Below are positions 36,573 to 45,778 of a stretch of 64,000 nucleotides of DNA, in pieces. The notes beneath the pieces were generated by a model that made no database searches, was not told where the DNA came from, and saw nothing but the letters and a program-made list of their open reading frames with translations. A program made the translations under genes and the position numbers. Source of the stretch: Sedimentimonas flavescens (GTDB taxonomy: Bacteria > Pseudomonadota > Alphaproteobacteria > Rhodobacterales > Rhodobacteraceae); NCBI RefSeq assembly GCF_019264375.1, contig NZ_JAHVAI010000001.1, forward strand, positions 248,001 through 312,000. Direction: 5' to 3'. How positions within the stretch are numbered: the stretch's first letter is position 1; the number at the start of each line of letters is the position of its first letter.

Positions 36573-38735
36573 ATGAACGAGCCGCAGATCACCCCCGACC
36601 TCGTCGCTGCCCACGGCCTGAAACCCGACGAATACCAGAGCCTGCTGGACATCATGGGCCGCGAGCCCACCTTCACCGAACTCGGCATCTTCTCGGCCAT
36701 GTGGAACGAGCATTGCTCGTACAAATCCTCGAAGAAATGGCTGCGCACCCTGCACACCACCGGCGAGCAGGTCATCTGCGGTCCGGGCGAGAACGCGGGC
36801 GTCGTGGATATCGGCGACGGTCAGGCGGTCATCTTCAAGATGGAAAGCCACAACCACCCCTCCTACATCGAACCACATCAGGGTGCTGCGACCGGCGTCG
36901 GCGGCATCCTGCGCGACGTCTTCACCATGGGTGCGCGCCCGATCGCGGCGATGGACAGCCTGTCCTTCGGCCTGCCCTCGCATCCCAAGACCCCCCACCT
37001 CGTGAAGGGCGTGGTCGAGGGCGTGGGCTCCTACGGCAACTGTTTCGGCGTGCCCAACGTGGGCGGCGAGGTGCGCTTCCACGCGGCCTATAACGGCAAC
37101 TGCCTTGTGAACGCCTTCGCGGCGGGCCTCGCGGATACCGACAATATCTTCTACTGCGCCGCCTCGGGCGTGGGCATGCCGGTGGTTTACCTCGGCGCCA
37201 AGACCGGGCGCGACGGCGTCGGCGGTGCCACCATGGCCTCGGCCGAGTTCGACGACACCATCGAAGAGAAGCGCCCCACCGTTCAGGTCGGCGACCCCTT
37301 CGTCGAGAAATGCCTGATGGAAGCCTGCATGGAGCTGATGCGCACCGACGCAGTCATCTCGATCCAGGACATGGGCGCGGCGGGCCTGACCTGCTCGGCC
37401 GTCGAGATGGGCGACAAGGGCGGCTTGGGCATCAAGCTGCAGCTTGACGCCGTGCCGCAGCGCGAAGCCAACATGACCGCCTATGAGATGATGCTCTCGG
37501 AAAGCCAGGAGCGGATGCTCATGGTGCTCAAGCCCGAGAAAGAGGCCGAGGCCCGCGCCATCTTCGAGAAATGGGATCTCGACTTCGCCATCGTCGGCGA
37601 GACCATCGCCGAGGACCGCTTCCTGATCATCCATGGCAATGAGGTTAAGGCCGACATCCCGCTGTCTAAGCTTAGCTCGGCCGCGCCGGAATACGACCGC
37701 CCCTGGGTGCCGACCCCGGCCGCCAAGCCGCTGACCGAATTGCCCGCCATTGGCCCGATCGAGGCACTCAAGGCGCTGATCGGCTCGCCGAACTATGCCG
37801 CCAAGAACTGGGTATTCGAGCAGTATGACACGCAGGTCATGGCCGATACCGTGGTGCGCCCGGGCCTTGGCGCTGGCGTCGTGCGCGTGCATGGCACCGA
37901 CAAGGCCGTGGCCTTCACCTCGGACGTGACGCCGCGCTACGTGCGTGCCAACCCCTACGAGGGCGGCAAGCAGGCCGTGGCCGAAGCCTATCGCAACCTG
38001 TCTGCCGTGGGCGCCCTGCCGCTGGCCACGACCGACAACCTGAACTTCGGCAACCCCGAGAAGCCCGAGATCATGGGGCAGTTCGTCGGCGCGATCAAAG
38101 GTATCGGCGAGGCCTGCCTTGCGCTGAACTTCCCGATCGTCTCGGGGAACGTCTCGCTTTACAACGAGACCGACGGCAAGGGCATCCTGCCCACCCCGAC
38201 CATCGGCGCCGTGGGCCTGCTGAAATCGCTCGACGATCTGATCGGCGGCCAGCCTGCTGAGGGCGACATCGCGCTGGTGATCGGCGTGACGCATGGCCAC
38301 CTCGGCCAGTCGGCGCTGGCCTACGAGGCCTTCGGCATTGAGGAAGGCGGCGCTCCGTCGGTCGATCTCGATGACGAGCGCAAGCACGGCGAGTTTCTGC
38401 GCGCCAATGGCAAGCTGGTGAAAGCGGCCTCGGACCTGTCCGACGGCGGTCTGGCTCTGGCGGCCTTCGAGATGGCCGAGGGCGCCGGTCTGGGCGTTGC
38501 GCTCGATGCGCAGGCTATCGGCACGCTCTTTGGCGAAGACCAGGCGCGCTACCTTGTGGCTTGCGATGCCGAGGGCGCGAATGCGCTCGAAGCCGCTGCG
38601 AAGGCCGCCAATGTGCCGCTGGAGCGCGTCGGCGTCTTCGGGGGCAGCGATGTGGCCTTCGGCAGCGCCAAGGCGCCCTTGGCCGATCTGTCGGCGCTTT
38701 ACCGCTCGGCCTTCGCCGCCGCCGTGGAAGGCTGA
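36573..38735 (+). CDS. purL: Phosphoribosylformylglycinamidine synthase subunit PurL
   Basis: Fourth step of purine synthesis: FGAR to FGAM, using ammonia from PurQ. At 720 residues it is the small PurL type, which needs PurQ and PurS, neither of which is here. N-terminal motif [21 protein letters not shown]-site [20 protein letters not shown], and GGGL-like [12 protein letters not shown] near the C-terminus. ATG 36573 follows GGAGGAG; the frame is open upstream across the small RNA terminator, which is not coding. A GC-rich terminator follows. Confidence 0.96.
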   Translation: MNEPQITPDLVAAHGLKPDEYQSLLDIMGREPTFTELGIFSAMWNEHCSYKSSKKWLRTLHTTGEQVICGPGENAGVVDIGDGQAVIFKMESHNHPSYIEPHQGAATGVGGILRDVFTMGARPIAAMDSLSFGLPSHPKTPHLVKGVVEGVGSYGNCFGVPNVGGEVRFHAAYNGNCLVNAFAAGLADTDNIFYCAASGVGMPVVYLGAKTGRDGVGGATMASAEFDDTIEEKRPTVQVGDPFVEKCLMEACMELMRTDAVISIQDMGAAGLTCSAVEMGDKGGLGIKLQLDAVPQREANMTAYEMMLSESQERMLMVLKPEKEAEARAIFEKWDLDFAIVGETIAEDRFLIIHGNEVKADIPLSKLSSAAPEYDRPWVPTPAAKPLTELPAIGPIEALKALIGSPNYAAKNWVFEQYDTQVMADTVVRPGLGAGVVRVHGTDKAVAFTSDVTPRYVRANPYEGGKQAVAEAYRNLSAVGALPLATTDNLNFGNPEKPEIMGQFVGAIKGIGEACLALNFPIVSGNVSLYNETDGKGILPTPTIGAVGLLKSLDDLIGGQPAEGDIALVIGVTHGHLGQSALAYEAFGIEEGGAPSVDLDDERKHGEFLRANGKLVKAASDLSDGGLALAAFEMAEGAGLGVALDAQAIGTLFGEDQARYLVACDAEGANALEAAAKAANVPLERVGVFGGSDVAFGSAKAPLADLSALYRSAFAAAVEG

Positions 38736-38756
38736 GACAACCGCTTGAAAGCATAT

Positions 38757-38787
38757 GCGCGCGGGGCCACCCGCGCGCCTTTCTTTT
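38757..38787 (+). terminator. Rho-independent terminator after purL
   Basis: GCGCGCGGG (38757-38765) pairs with CCCGCGCGC (38770-38778), 4-base loop, then CTTTCTTTT. Confidence 0.8.
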
Positions 38788-38899
38788 GGGGCCATCGCCC
38801 GCCGGGGCAATTCGCCCCACGGCGCGGATGCGACCGGCGCGCCCCTTGCCGCCCCGCCGCAGTCAGCCTAGATTGACCGCAAAGCACGAGGAGATACCG

Positions 38900-39142
38900 A
38901 TGCCGATGGAAGCCCATGATATTGAAGCCCTGATCCGTGAGGGCTTTCCCGACGCGCAGATCACCATCACCGATCTTGCGGGCGACGGGAACCATTGGGC
39001 AGCCGAGGTGATCGACGCCTCGTTCAAGGGTCTCAACCGCGTCCAGCAGCAGCGCGCCGTCTTCGCCGCGCTGAAAGGCGCGATGGACGGGCCGAACGCG
39101 CCGCTGCATGCGCTCGCTCTTACGACCAAGGCCCCCGAGTGA
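38900..39142 (+). CDS. BolA family protein
   Basis: An 80-residue BolA/IbaG-like protein. The helix-turn segment AHDIEALIREGFPDAQITITDLAGDGNHWAAEVI has the conserved His expected to coordinate a shared [2Fe-2S] cluster with a CGFS glutaredoxin, which is the next gene but 90 bases on. Such pairs act in iron sensing and cluster delivery. ATG 38900 follows GAGGAGAT. The partner gene next door supports the assignment. Confidence 0.93.
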   Translation: MPMEAHDIEALIREGFPDAQITITDLAGDGNHWAAEVIDASFKGLNRVQQQRAVFAALKGAMDGPNAPLHALALTTKAPE

Positions 39143-39232
39143 TATCCGGCGGGCACCTGACTTCGGTCAAGGCGCCCGAACCGACCGACTGACAGAGCGT
39201 GTATCGCTCATGCGCGAACAAAGGACCTCTCC

Positions 39233-39592
39233 ATGACCGCTATCGACCAGATCAAGGCAGACATCGAAGCCAATGACGTGGTGCTCTACATGAAAGGCAC
39301 CAAGGAAATGCCGCAATGCGGGTTCTCCAGCCGCGTCGCGGGCGTGTTGAACTTCATGGGCGTCACCTACAAGGACGTCAACGTGCTGGCCGACGAAGGA
39401 ATCCGCCAGGGCATCAAGGATTTCTCGGAATGGCCGACCATCCCGCAGCTTTACGTCAAGGGCGAGTTCGTGGGCGGCTGCGATATCGTCACCGAAATGA
39501 CCCTGTCGGGCGAGCTTGACCAGCTCTTTGACGCCAAGGGCGTGAGCTACAACAAAGACGCCGCCGACCAGATCCGCGCCGCGAACGCCTGA
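39233..39592 (+). CDS. grxD: Monothiol glutaredoxin, Grx4 type
   Basis: A 119-residue CGFS glutaredoxin that carries a glutathione-bound [2Fe-2S] cluster as a homodimer or with BolA. KGTKEMPQCGFSSRV holds the active-site Cys (about residue 29-30); WPTIPQLYVKGEFVGGCDI holds the glutathione-binding cis-Pro and the GG-CD motif. 90 bases after bolA; ATG follows AAGGAC. A terminator follows. Confidence 0.96.
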   Translation: MTAIDQIKADIEANDVVLYMKGTKEMPQCGFSSRVAGVLNFMGVTYKDVNVLADEGIRQGIKDFSEWPTIPQLYVKGEFVGGCDIVTEMTLSGELDQLFDAKGVSYNKDAADQIRAANA

Positions 39593-39615
39593 TCGGGCCA
39601 CGCCAAGTATTCCAG

Positions 39616-39641
39616 ACCCCGCGCCCTCCGCGCGGGGTTTT
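39616..39641 (+). terminator. Rho-independent terminator after grxD
   Basis: ACCCCGCGC (39616-39624) pairs with GCGCGGGGT (39630-39638), 5-base loop, then TTTCTATT. Confidence 0.8.
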
Positions 39642-39765
39642 CTATTGGGCGCATCAAGTTTTTGGACCAAATGGTCATATTTCTTGCGCCATCCATGCAG
39701 CGCCCGTTGATGCAACCCCGATCTGGCGCTAGCCTGCGCGTAACCGGACCAGCTCAGGATCCATC

Positions 39766-40713
39766 ATGTCCACTGACCGCAATCCCGGCGTGCCGCTCGA
39801 CCTGTCCTGGTTCGACCGGATCGCCGTCAATACCCCCGCGACCGAGGCGCGCGCGGCGCAGCTGACCACGCGCCGCAGCCTGAAAAAGAACTATCAGGCC
39901 GCCTGGCTCGTGAACGCGATCCACTGCATGGACCTGACGACGCTGGCGGGCGACGATACCGAGGACCGCGTCGCACGGCTCTGCGCCAAGGCGCGTGCGC
40001 CGCTGGCCGATCATATCCTTGCCGGGCTTGGTCTTGATGGCGTGACGACCGGCGCGGTCTGCGTCTATCCGACCATGGTCGCCGCCGCCGTGCGCGCGCT
40101 GGAGGGCACTTCGATCCCCGTGGCCTCGGTCGCTACCGGTTTTCCCGCCGGGCTAATGCCGCTCGACCTGCGGCTGGCCGAAATCCGCTATGCCGTCGAT
40201 CAGGGCGCGCAGGAGATCGACATCGTCATCACCCGCGCCCATGTGCTACGCGCCGACTGGCAGGCGCTCTATGACGAAATCGCCGCCATGCGCGAGGCCT
40301 GCGGGGCCGCGCATATGAAGGCGATCCTTGCAACGGGCGATCTGAAGACGCTGCGCAATGTCTACAAGGCCTCGATGGTGGCGATGCAGGCGGGGGCGGA
40401 TTTCATCAAGACCTCGACCGGCAAGGAAGGCGTCAACGCCACCCTGCCCGTCAGCCTGACCATGGTGCGCGCGCTGCGCGACTATGGCGCGCGCACGGGC
40501 TACCGGATCGGCTTCAAGCCCGCAGGCGGCATGAAGACCGCCAAGGACGCGCTGGCCTGGCAGATCCTCATGAAAGAGGAGATGGGCACCGACTGGCTGC
40601 GCCCCGACCTCTTCCGCCTTGGTGCCTCGTCCATGCTGGCCGACATTGAACGCCAGCTCGAACACCATGTCACCGGGCGCTACGCGTCCTCGTCCCGCCA
40701 CGCGATCGCCTGA
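39766..40713 (+). CDS. deoC: Deoxyribose-phosphate aldolase
   Basis: Cleaves deoxyribose 5-phosphate to glyceraldehyde 3-phosphate and acetaldehyde. At 315 residues it is the longer DeoC type. Class I aldolase marks: the Schiff-base lysine in ADFIKTSTGKEG (about residue 227), the second lysine in RIGFKPAGGMKTA, and MKAILATGDL. It lies 7 bases before the aldehyde dehydrogenase gene, so acetaldehyde from the aldolase could pass to it. The rest of the deo pathway (cdd-deoA-deoB) is at 3-6 kb. Confidence 0.95.
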   Translation: MSTDRNPGVPLDLSWFDRIAVNTPATEARAAQLTTRRSLKKNYQAAWLVNAIHCMDLTTLAGDDTEDRVARLCAKARAPLADHILAGLGLDGVTTGAVCVYPTMVAAAVRALEGTSIPVASVATGFPAGLMPLDLRLAEIRYAVDQGAQEIDIVITRAHVLRADWQALYDEIAAMREACGAAHMKAILATGDLKTLRNVYKASMVAMQAGADFIKTSTGKEGVNATLPVSLTMVRALRDYGARTGYRIGFKPAGGMKTAKDALAWQILMKEEMGTDWLRPDLFRLGASSMLADIERQLEHHVTGRYASSSRHAIA

Positions 40714-40720
40714 GGGAAAG

Positions 40721-43060
40721 ATGCCGACCGTGAAAGAGATCCTCGAGACCATGGACTACGGCCCCGCCCCAGAAGCCAGCGGCGAAGTGACCGCCTGGCT
40801 GGCCGCGCGCGGGCGCTTTGGCCATTTCATCAACGGTGCCTTCACCAAGCCGGGCGAGACCTTCGCCGCCGACAATCCGGCGACGGGCGAGCCTTTGGCC
40901 GAGGTCACGCAGGGCACCGAGGATGACATCACCGCCGCCGTGAAAGCCGCGCGCAAGGCATTGCCGAAATGGGCGGGCCTGAGCGGGCATGAGCGCGCGC
41001 AGTGGCTTTACGCCATCGCCCGCCACCTGCAAAAGCGCGAGCGCTTCCTGTCGGTGCTCGAAACCCTCGACAACGGCAAGCCGATCCGCGAGAGCCGCGA
41101 TGTGGATGTGCCGCTGGCGATCCGCCACTTCTACCATCACGCCGGTTGGGCCGAACTGATCGAGGACGAGTTCCCCGGCCACGCCCCGCACGGCGTCTGC
41201 GGCCAGATCATCCCGTGGAACTTCCCGCTCTTGATGCTGGCCTGGAAGGTCGCGCCAGCGCTTGCCGCCGGGAATACGGTGGTGCTCAAACCCGCGGAGT
41301 ATACCCCCCTGACTGCGCTGGCCTTCGCCGAGATCTGCGCCGAGGTCGGCCTGCCCAAGGGCGTGGTGAATATCGTCACCGGAGACGGGCGCACAGGTGC
41401 GGCCCTGGTCGCGGCCGAAGTCGACAAGATCGCCTTCACCGGCTCGACCGAGGTTGGCCGCCTCATCCGCCGCGCCACGGCGGGCAGCGGTAAGGCGCTG
41501 ACACTGGAACTCGGCGGCAAGTCGCCCTTCATCGTCTTCGCCGACGCCGATCTGGATGCGGCGGTCGAGGGCGTGGTGGATGCGATCTGGTTCAACCAGG
41601 GCCAGGTCTGCTGCGCCGGGTCGCGCATTCTGGCCGCCGAATCTGTGGCTGAGGATTTCACCCGCCGCCTGACCGCGCGGCTGGCCAAGCTGCGCGTTGG
41701 CGAGCCACTCGACAAATGCACCGACATGGGCGCGATCGTGCATCCGGTGCAACTGGCCCGCATCCATGACCTCATCAGCGCGGGTGAGGCTGCAGGCGCG
41801 CGCCTGATCCAGGCCGAGTGCCAACTGCCCCCCAAGGGCAGCTTCTACGCGCCGGGCATCCTATTGGACGCGCACCCCGCCAACCCGGCGATGGTCGAGG
41901 AAATCTTCGGCCCGGTCGCCACGCTTTCGACCTTCCGCACGCCGGATGAGGCGGTGGAACTGGCCAATAACACGCGCTACGGCCTATCGGCCTCGATCTG
42001 GTCCGAGAACCTGACGCTGGCGATGGACATCGCCACCAAGGTCAAGGCCGGGGTCGTGTGGATCAACGCAACCAACGTCTTCGATGCCGCCGCAGGCTTT
42101 GGCGGGATGCGCGAGAGCGGCTTTGGCCGCGAAGGCGGGCGCGAGGGCATGGCCGCCTACCTGCGCCGCCCGGGCCCGAAGGCGCAGCCCGAGGCGGCTG
42201 CGGGGCGACTCGATGCCGCGCCGCAGACGGGTTCCCCCGCCGCCCCCGGCATCGACCGCACCGCCAAGCTCTATATCGGCGGCAAGCAAAGCCGCCCCGA
42301 CAGCGGCTATTCCTACGCCGTCACCTACAAGGGCCGCGAGATCGGCCTGGCCCCCCTTGGCAACCGCAAGGACATCCGCAACGCGGTCGAGGCTGCGCAT
42401 AAGGCCAGCGGCTGGGGCAAGGTGACCGGCCATAATCGGGCGCAGGTGCTGTATTACATCGCTGAAAACCTCGCCGCGCGTCAGGCCGAGTTCGAGGCCC
42501 GCCTGCACGACACTGGCCACAGCCCCAAGGAGGTCGCGGCCACGATCCGCCGCGCCTTCTATTACGCGGCCTGGGCGGACAAGTTCGACGGCGCGGTAAA
42601 ATCCACCAAGACGCGCAATGTGACCGTCGCCATGAACGAACCCTGGGGCGTCATCGGCATCGCCTGCCCGGATGCGGCGCCCCTCTTGGGCTTTGCCTCG
42701 CTGGTGCTGCCCGCCATCGCGATGGGCAACCGGGTGGTGGCGATCCCCGCCGCCTCAATGCCCTTCGCCGCGACCGATCTTTACCAGGTCTTCGACACTT
42801 CGGACCTGCCGGGCGGGGTCGTGAACATCGTCACCGGCCCGCGCGACGAGTTGGCAAAGACACTGGCGCAACACGATGACGTTGCCGCGATGTGGTATTG
42901 CGGCGGCAGCGAGGGCGCCGCGATGGTCGAGGCGGAAAGCGCGGCCAATCTCAAGGCCACCTGGACGCTACCCAACCGCGACTGGAGCGCCGCGCAGGGG
43001 CGAGAGTTCCTTGACCGCGCCAGTCAGATCAAGACGATCTGGGTGCCCTACGGCGAATGA
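40721..43060 (+). CDS. Double-domain aldehyde dehydrogenase, ALDH16-like
   Basis: A 779-residue protein made of two ALDH-like halves. The first (to about 490) is a full catalytic domain: NPATGEPLAEV, IPWNFPLLMLAWKVAPALAAGN, ELGGKSPFIVF with the general-base Glu (about 262), and FNQGQVCCAGSR with the catalytic Cys (about 297). The second (about 505-779) is a shortened, degenerate ALDH fold (NEPWGVIGIACPDAAPLL) without a cysteine loop, ending soon after its GG motif. That layout fits the ALDH16 family. Inference: it oxidises the acetaldehyde made by DeoC. ATG 40721 follows GAGGGAAAG. Confidence 0.9.
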   Translation: MPTVKEILETMDYGPAPEASGEVTAWLAARGRFGHFINGAFTKPGETFAADNPATGEPLAEVTQGTEDDITAAVKAARKALPKWAGLSGHERAQWLYAIARHLQKRERFLSVLETLDNGKPIRESRDVDVPLAIRHFYHHAGWAELIEDEFPGHAPHGVCGQIIPWNFPLLMLAWKVAPALAAGNTVVLKPAEYTPLTALAFAEICAEVGLPKGVVNIVTGDGRTGAALVAAEVDKIAFTGSTEVGRLIRRATAGSGKALTLELGGKSPFIVFADADLDAAVEGVVDAIWFNQGQVCCAGSRILAAESVAEDFTRRLTARLAKLRVGEPLDKCTDMGAIVHPVQLARIHDLISAGEAAGARLIQAECQLPPKGSFYAPGILLDAHPANPAMVEEIFGPVATLSTFRTPDEAVELANNTRYGLSASIWSENLTLAMDIATKVKAGVVWINATNVFDAAAGFGGMRESGFGREGGREGMAAYLRRPGPKAQPEAAAGRLDAAPQTGSPAAPGIDRTAKLYIGGKQSRPDSGYSYAVTYKGREIGLAPLGNRKDIRNAVEAAHKASGWGKVTGHNRAQVLYYIAENLAARQAEFEARLHDTGHSPKEVAATIRRAFYYAAWADKFDGAVKSTKTRNVTVAMNEPWGVIGIACPDAAPLLGFASLVLPAIAMGNRVVAIPAASMPFAATDLYQVFDTSDLPGGVVNIVTGPRDELAKTLAQHDDVAAMWYCGGSEGAAMVEAESAANLKATWTLPNRDWSAAQGREFLDRASQIKTIWVPYGE

Positions 43061-43064
43061 AAAC

Positions 43065-43086
43065 GGCGCGGGGTTTGCCCCGCGCC
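43065..43086. terminator. Hairpin between convergent ALDH16-like and DUF1523-like genes
   Basis: GGCGCGGGG (43065-43073) pairs with CCCCGCGCC (43078-43086), TTTG loop. No T run on either side, but its place between convergent genes fits a terminator. Confidence 0.6.
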
Positions 43087-43093
43087 GCCCAAT

Positions 43094-43768
43094 TCATTTC
43101 CGGGGTTTGCCCGACCAGGTTCGAAGCCAATCCATGAACCGGCCCCAGACGCCCCGCGCGCGGTCCCCCGCGGCATCGGCGCGTTCCTCGACCTCGTCCC
43201 AGGCCTCGCCCACATCCTCGACCAGCGGGTCAATCGAACGTTCGCGGAACTGCCGCCAGATGGCGCGGACAGTCAGCACGATGATCAGCAGAACCACCAG
43301 CAGGAAGATATTGACCCAGGGGATGATCCGCACATCAGGCCCGGCGACCGGCTTGATCCCGACCGCATTCGGGAAGATCGAGAACAGCTGGTTACGCCAG
43401 CCGTAATGGGTGATCACAGCCCATTTCGGGCTCTCTGGCGAGGATTTCAGGTCGTCCGCCTCGGTCTGAAGGCTGGCGGTATCGAACTTGAAATAGGGCG
43501 GCCAGTTCCAGCCGGTATCCTCGTTACGATACACCATCGGCTTACCATTGGCGCGAATGGTCGAGATGAACTGCACATCGCGATTGGTCAGCGTGCTGGA
43601 CTGGTCGTCTGGATCGGACCAGAAGATCCGCGTCCAGTCGCCCAGATCCTGCCGCTCCTGATAGGTATTCACCACGCGCACGATATCATGCTGCGGCAAG
43701 GTGTAGTGCAGAAAGCCCCCGACGATCAGCGCCAGAAGCGCCCAGAATGTCCATTTGACGTATTTCAT
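43094..43768 (-). CDS. DUF1523-like membrane protein, last gene of unknown seven-gene operon
   Basis: A 224-residue protein with an N-terminal membrane helix (KYVKWTFWALLALIVGGFLHYTL), a periplasmic domain of about 120 residues (HDIVRVVNTYQERQDLGDW, SDPDDQSSTLTNRDVQFISTI, NEDTGWNWPPYFKFD), a second membrane helix (IPWVNIFLLVVLLIIVLTVRAIW) and a charged cytoplasmic tail with EVEERADAAGDRARG. The NTYQER and RDVQFI blocks match my recollection of DUF1523, of unknown role. ATG 43768 is preferred to the adjacent GTG. It follows the upstream gene by 7 bases. The domain outside and tail inside suggest a link between envelope and the cytoplasmic AAA+ machinery of this operon. Confidence 0.8.
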   Translation of the reverse strand: MKYVKWTFWALLALIVGGFLHYTLPQHDIVRVVNTYQERQDLGDWTRIFWSDPDDQSSTLTNRDVQFISTIRANGKPMVYRNEDTGWNWPPYFKFDTASLQTEADDLKSSPESPKWAVITHYGWRNQLFSIFPNAVGIKPVAGPDVRIIPWVNIFLLVVLLIIVLTVRAIWRQFRERSIDPLVEDVGEAWDEVEERADAAGDRARGVWGRFMDWLRTWSGKPRK

Positions 43769-43775
43769 CACGGCC

Positions 43776-44054
43776 TCACGCGTAATTCACCAGATAGATC
43801 AGCACGCCCACGACCACCGCGGGCAGCACCAGCACCAGCCAGATCAGCTTGCGCCGCAGGCTGCGCTCATATTCGGCCATCCCCTCTTCGATAAAGAGAT
43901 CGCGGCCTTCGGGCGTGGCACCCACGGGCGGGTCCGCATCCCATTCCTTTTCCAGCGCCTCGCGGCGCAACGAGCGCGAATAGATCAGCAACACCCAATA
44001 GGCCACCGCCGCACCCACTGCCCCGAGAATTGCAAGCCTCAGAAAACCGATCAT
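43776..44054 (-). CDS. Small two-helix membrane protein of the unknown operon
   Basis: A 92-residue protein: helix 1 (FLRLAILGAVGAAVAYWVLLIYS), a charged loop of about 45 residues (SLRREALEKEWDADPPVGATPEGRDLFIEEGMAEYERSLRRK), helix 2 (LIWLVLVLPAVVVGVLIYLV) and the end NYA. Positive charges next to both helices place the loop in the cytoplasm. The ATG overlaps the upstream gene's stop by four bases (ATGA), implying translational coupling. I know no named family. Confidence 0.78.
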   Translation of the reverse strand: MIGFLRLAILGAVGAAVAYWVLLIYSRSLRREALEKEWDADPPVGATPEGRDLFIEEGMAEYERSLRRKLIWLVLVLPAVVVGVLIYLVNYA

Positions 44055-45442
44055 CGCCGACCTCGCAACACAGCGCCCCAGGGCCCGACCAGATCGACCG
44101 CGTCACGCGGGCTTGGCGCCTTGGGCGGCACGGGCGCGGCATCCCAGGGGCCGGGAGCAGGGAGATCCTCCATGCCCGGCTCCGCGCCGAAGAGCGCCCG
44201 GCGCGCGCCCGCCTTGTCGATCTGATACTCCCTTTCCAGAAAATCCGCCACATAGGCCTTCTTGGCCTCGGGCCAAGTCGCATAGAGACGGTAGAACAGC
44301 TCCTTGTGGCAGATGAACATCTGCCGCACGTCCAGCGGGCAAAGCTCGGCCAGCAACATGTTGACCAGATCACGTAGCGGTCCCTGCGCGGCGCGCAGTG
44401 TGTAGAAATAGGCCGGGTGGCGGCTGTCGATCCGGGGCCAGGGGCCGCCCGCCTCAAGCCAGCGCAAGATGGCGGCCAGCGCCTGAAATTCCTCGGGCAG
44501 GGCCGAGCCCAGATGCTGCGCGATCGCGCGCAACTCGCGGCGAGAGCCGCTGCCGGCATCAAGACCAAGGCGGCTGGCCGCCTCGACCAGAATGAAGTCC
44601 ATCTTCTGGCGCAGGATCGCCCCCGCATCCGCCCCGCGCGCCCGAACGATCGGCTCGACCAGCGCGTTCATTTCCAGGAACTTCGCGATCTCGTTGCGCT
44701 GCTCATGCGCGAAGACATAGTCGATGGGCAGCGCCCCAAGCGCGATCCGGTCGCCCATGGCAATCGCCGCCGGATGCGGAACCGAGCGAAAGATGTAGAG
44801 CCCGCCAAAATGCGCCGTCCAGAAATCGGGCGTCTCGAAACTTGTGGCGCGCAGCGCGACCGGATTGCGGGTGACATCGCCGGTCCGCTCGGCCAGCCCG
44901 ATCATCTCAGAGATCAGCGCATCGTCATACCAGCCCTCGGGATCCGTCCGAAACCGTGTGATCAGCCCCGAGAGTTTCTCGGATTCAGCCACATGATTGC
45001 CGGTGGTGTCGGCCACCACGGTAATGCGCTGAATGTCGAAGAGACGCACAGCCGAGCCAAGCTCATAGACCGTGTCCTCAAGCTCGCCCACCACCGCATC
45101 GCGGGCGGTCAGGCTGAACAGCTGCTCCTCGTTTTCTTCGATGAACCGGCGCAGGATGGAGCGCGACATCGAGAACTTGGCATTCAGCAACGGAGCCGAT
45201 TTCTGCTCGGTCGAGAGCAGGATGAACTGCCGGTTGCAACCGTTCGGGTTGAGATACAGGTGATCGCCAAGCTCTTCGCCGATCTCGGGCGAATAGCCCG
45301 ACAGGTCGATGTGAAACTCGGTCAGGGCGGTTTCCTTGCGCGCAAGCTGGCGCAGGCCGCGGTTATACCGCTCGACCAGCGCCGGGCTGTCCACCCGCAC
45401 CAGATTGCCGAACATCAGCCCCTTTTCGATCAGACGTTTCAT
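44051..45442 (-). CDS. Large soluble protein of the unknown operon (DUF6638-like)
   Basis: A 463-residue protein without signal peptide or membrane helix. N-terminus KRLIEKGLMFGNLVRVDSPALVERYNRGLRQLARKETALTEFHIDLSGYSPEIGEELGD; later LYLNPNGCNRQFILLS and an aromatic-rich C-terminal half (RHPAYFYTLRAAQGPLRDLVNMLLAELCPLDVRQMFICHKELFYRLYATWPEAKKAYVADFLEREYQIDKAGARRALFG). I recall this as DUF6638, but I am not certain. No enzyme motif is visible. ATG 45442 follows GGGAGCG. Its stop couples to the next gene by ATGA. Confidence 0.75.
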   Translation of the reverse strand: MKRLIEKGLMFGNLVRVDSPALVERYNRGLRQLARKETALTEFHIDLSGYSPEIGEELGDHLYLNPNGCNRQFILLSTEQKSAPLLNAKFSMSRSILRRFIEENEEQLFSLTARDAVVGELEDTVYELGSAVRLFDIQRITVVADTTGNHVAESEKLSGLITRFRTDPEGWYDDALISEMIGLAERTGDVTRNPVALRATSFETPDFWTAHFGGLYIFRSVPHPAAIAMGDRIALGALPIDYVFAHEQRNEIAKFLEMNALVEPIVRARGADAGAILRQKMDFILVEAASRLGLDAGSGSRRELRAIAQHLGSALPEEFQALAAILRWLEAGGPWPRIDSRHPAYFYTLRAAQGPLRDLVNMLLAELCPLDVRQMFICHKELFYRLYATWPEAKKAYVADFLEREYQIDKAGARRALFGAEPGMEDLPAPGPWDAAPVPPKAPSPRDAVDLVGPWGAVLRGRR

Positions 45443-45472
45443 CAACGCTCCCGATAGCTACTCAGCACCCGA

Positions 45473-45778
45473 TCACGCGCCGCGACCGGCCCAGATACCC
45501 CGACCGATCTTCGAGAGGACAGCAAAGACCACGACCGGCACAAAGCTCAGCACATACATGCCCGCGAACACCTGCTGCGGCGTGTTGCCGCTTTGGCACT
45601 GCCCGGCACCGAAGAATTCGGTCACGAACCCCAAGCCGCAATCCACCGCGGCACCGTAGAAGGCCGGAACCAGCATCCCCAGCGGCAGGATGGCCAGCAT
45701 TTTGCCCCAGGGATTGTTCGACAGCCAAAAGCCCATGGCGAGGCAGATGATCAGCCCGAAGGCCAGAAACTGGGTCAT
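45473..45778 (-). CDS. Small membrane protein of the unknown operon
   Basis: A 101-residue protein with three hydrophobic segments: FLAFGLIICLAMGFWL, MLAILPLGMLVPAFYGAAVDCG and VFAGMYVLSFVPVVVFAVLSKIG. Two cysteines (VDCG, GQC) flank a likely periplasmic loop and could form a disulfide. Its ATG overlaps the AAA+ gene's stop by four bases (ATGA), so the two are made together; a membrane anchor or substrate for the ATPase is a reasonable guess. No named family known to me. Confidence 0.75.
   Translation of the reverse strand: MTQFLAFGLIICLAMGFWLSNNPWGKMLAILPLGMLVPAFYGAAVDCGLGFVTEFFGAGQCQSGNTPQQVFAGMYVLSFVPVVVFAVLSKIGRGIWAGRGA

Noticed and set aside
36321-38810. 829-codon open frame on the minus strand
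   Set aside because: Antisense to purL; no ribosome site, no motif, His/Gly/Arg-rich shadow.
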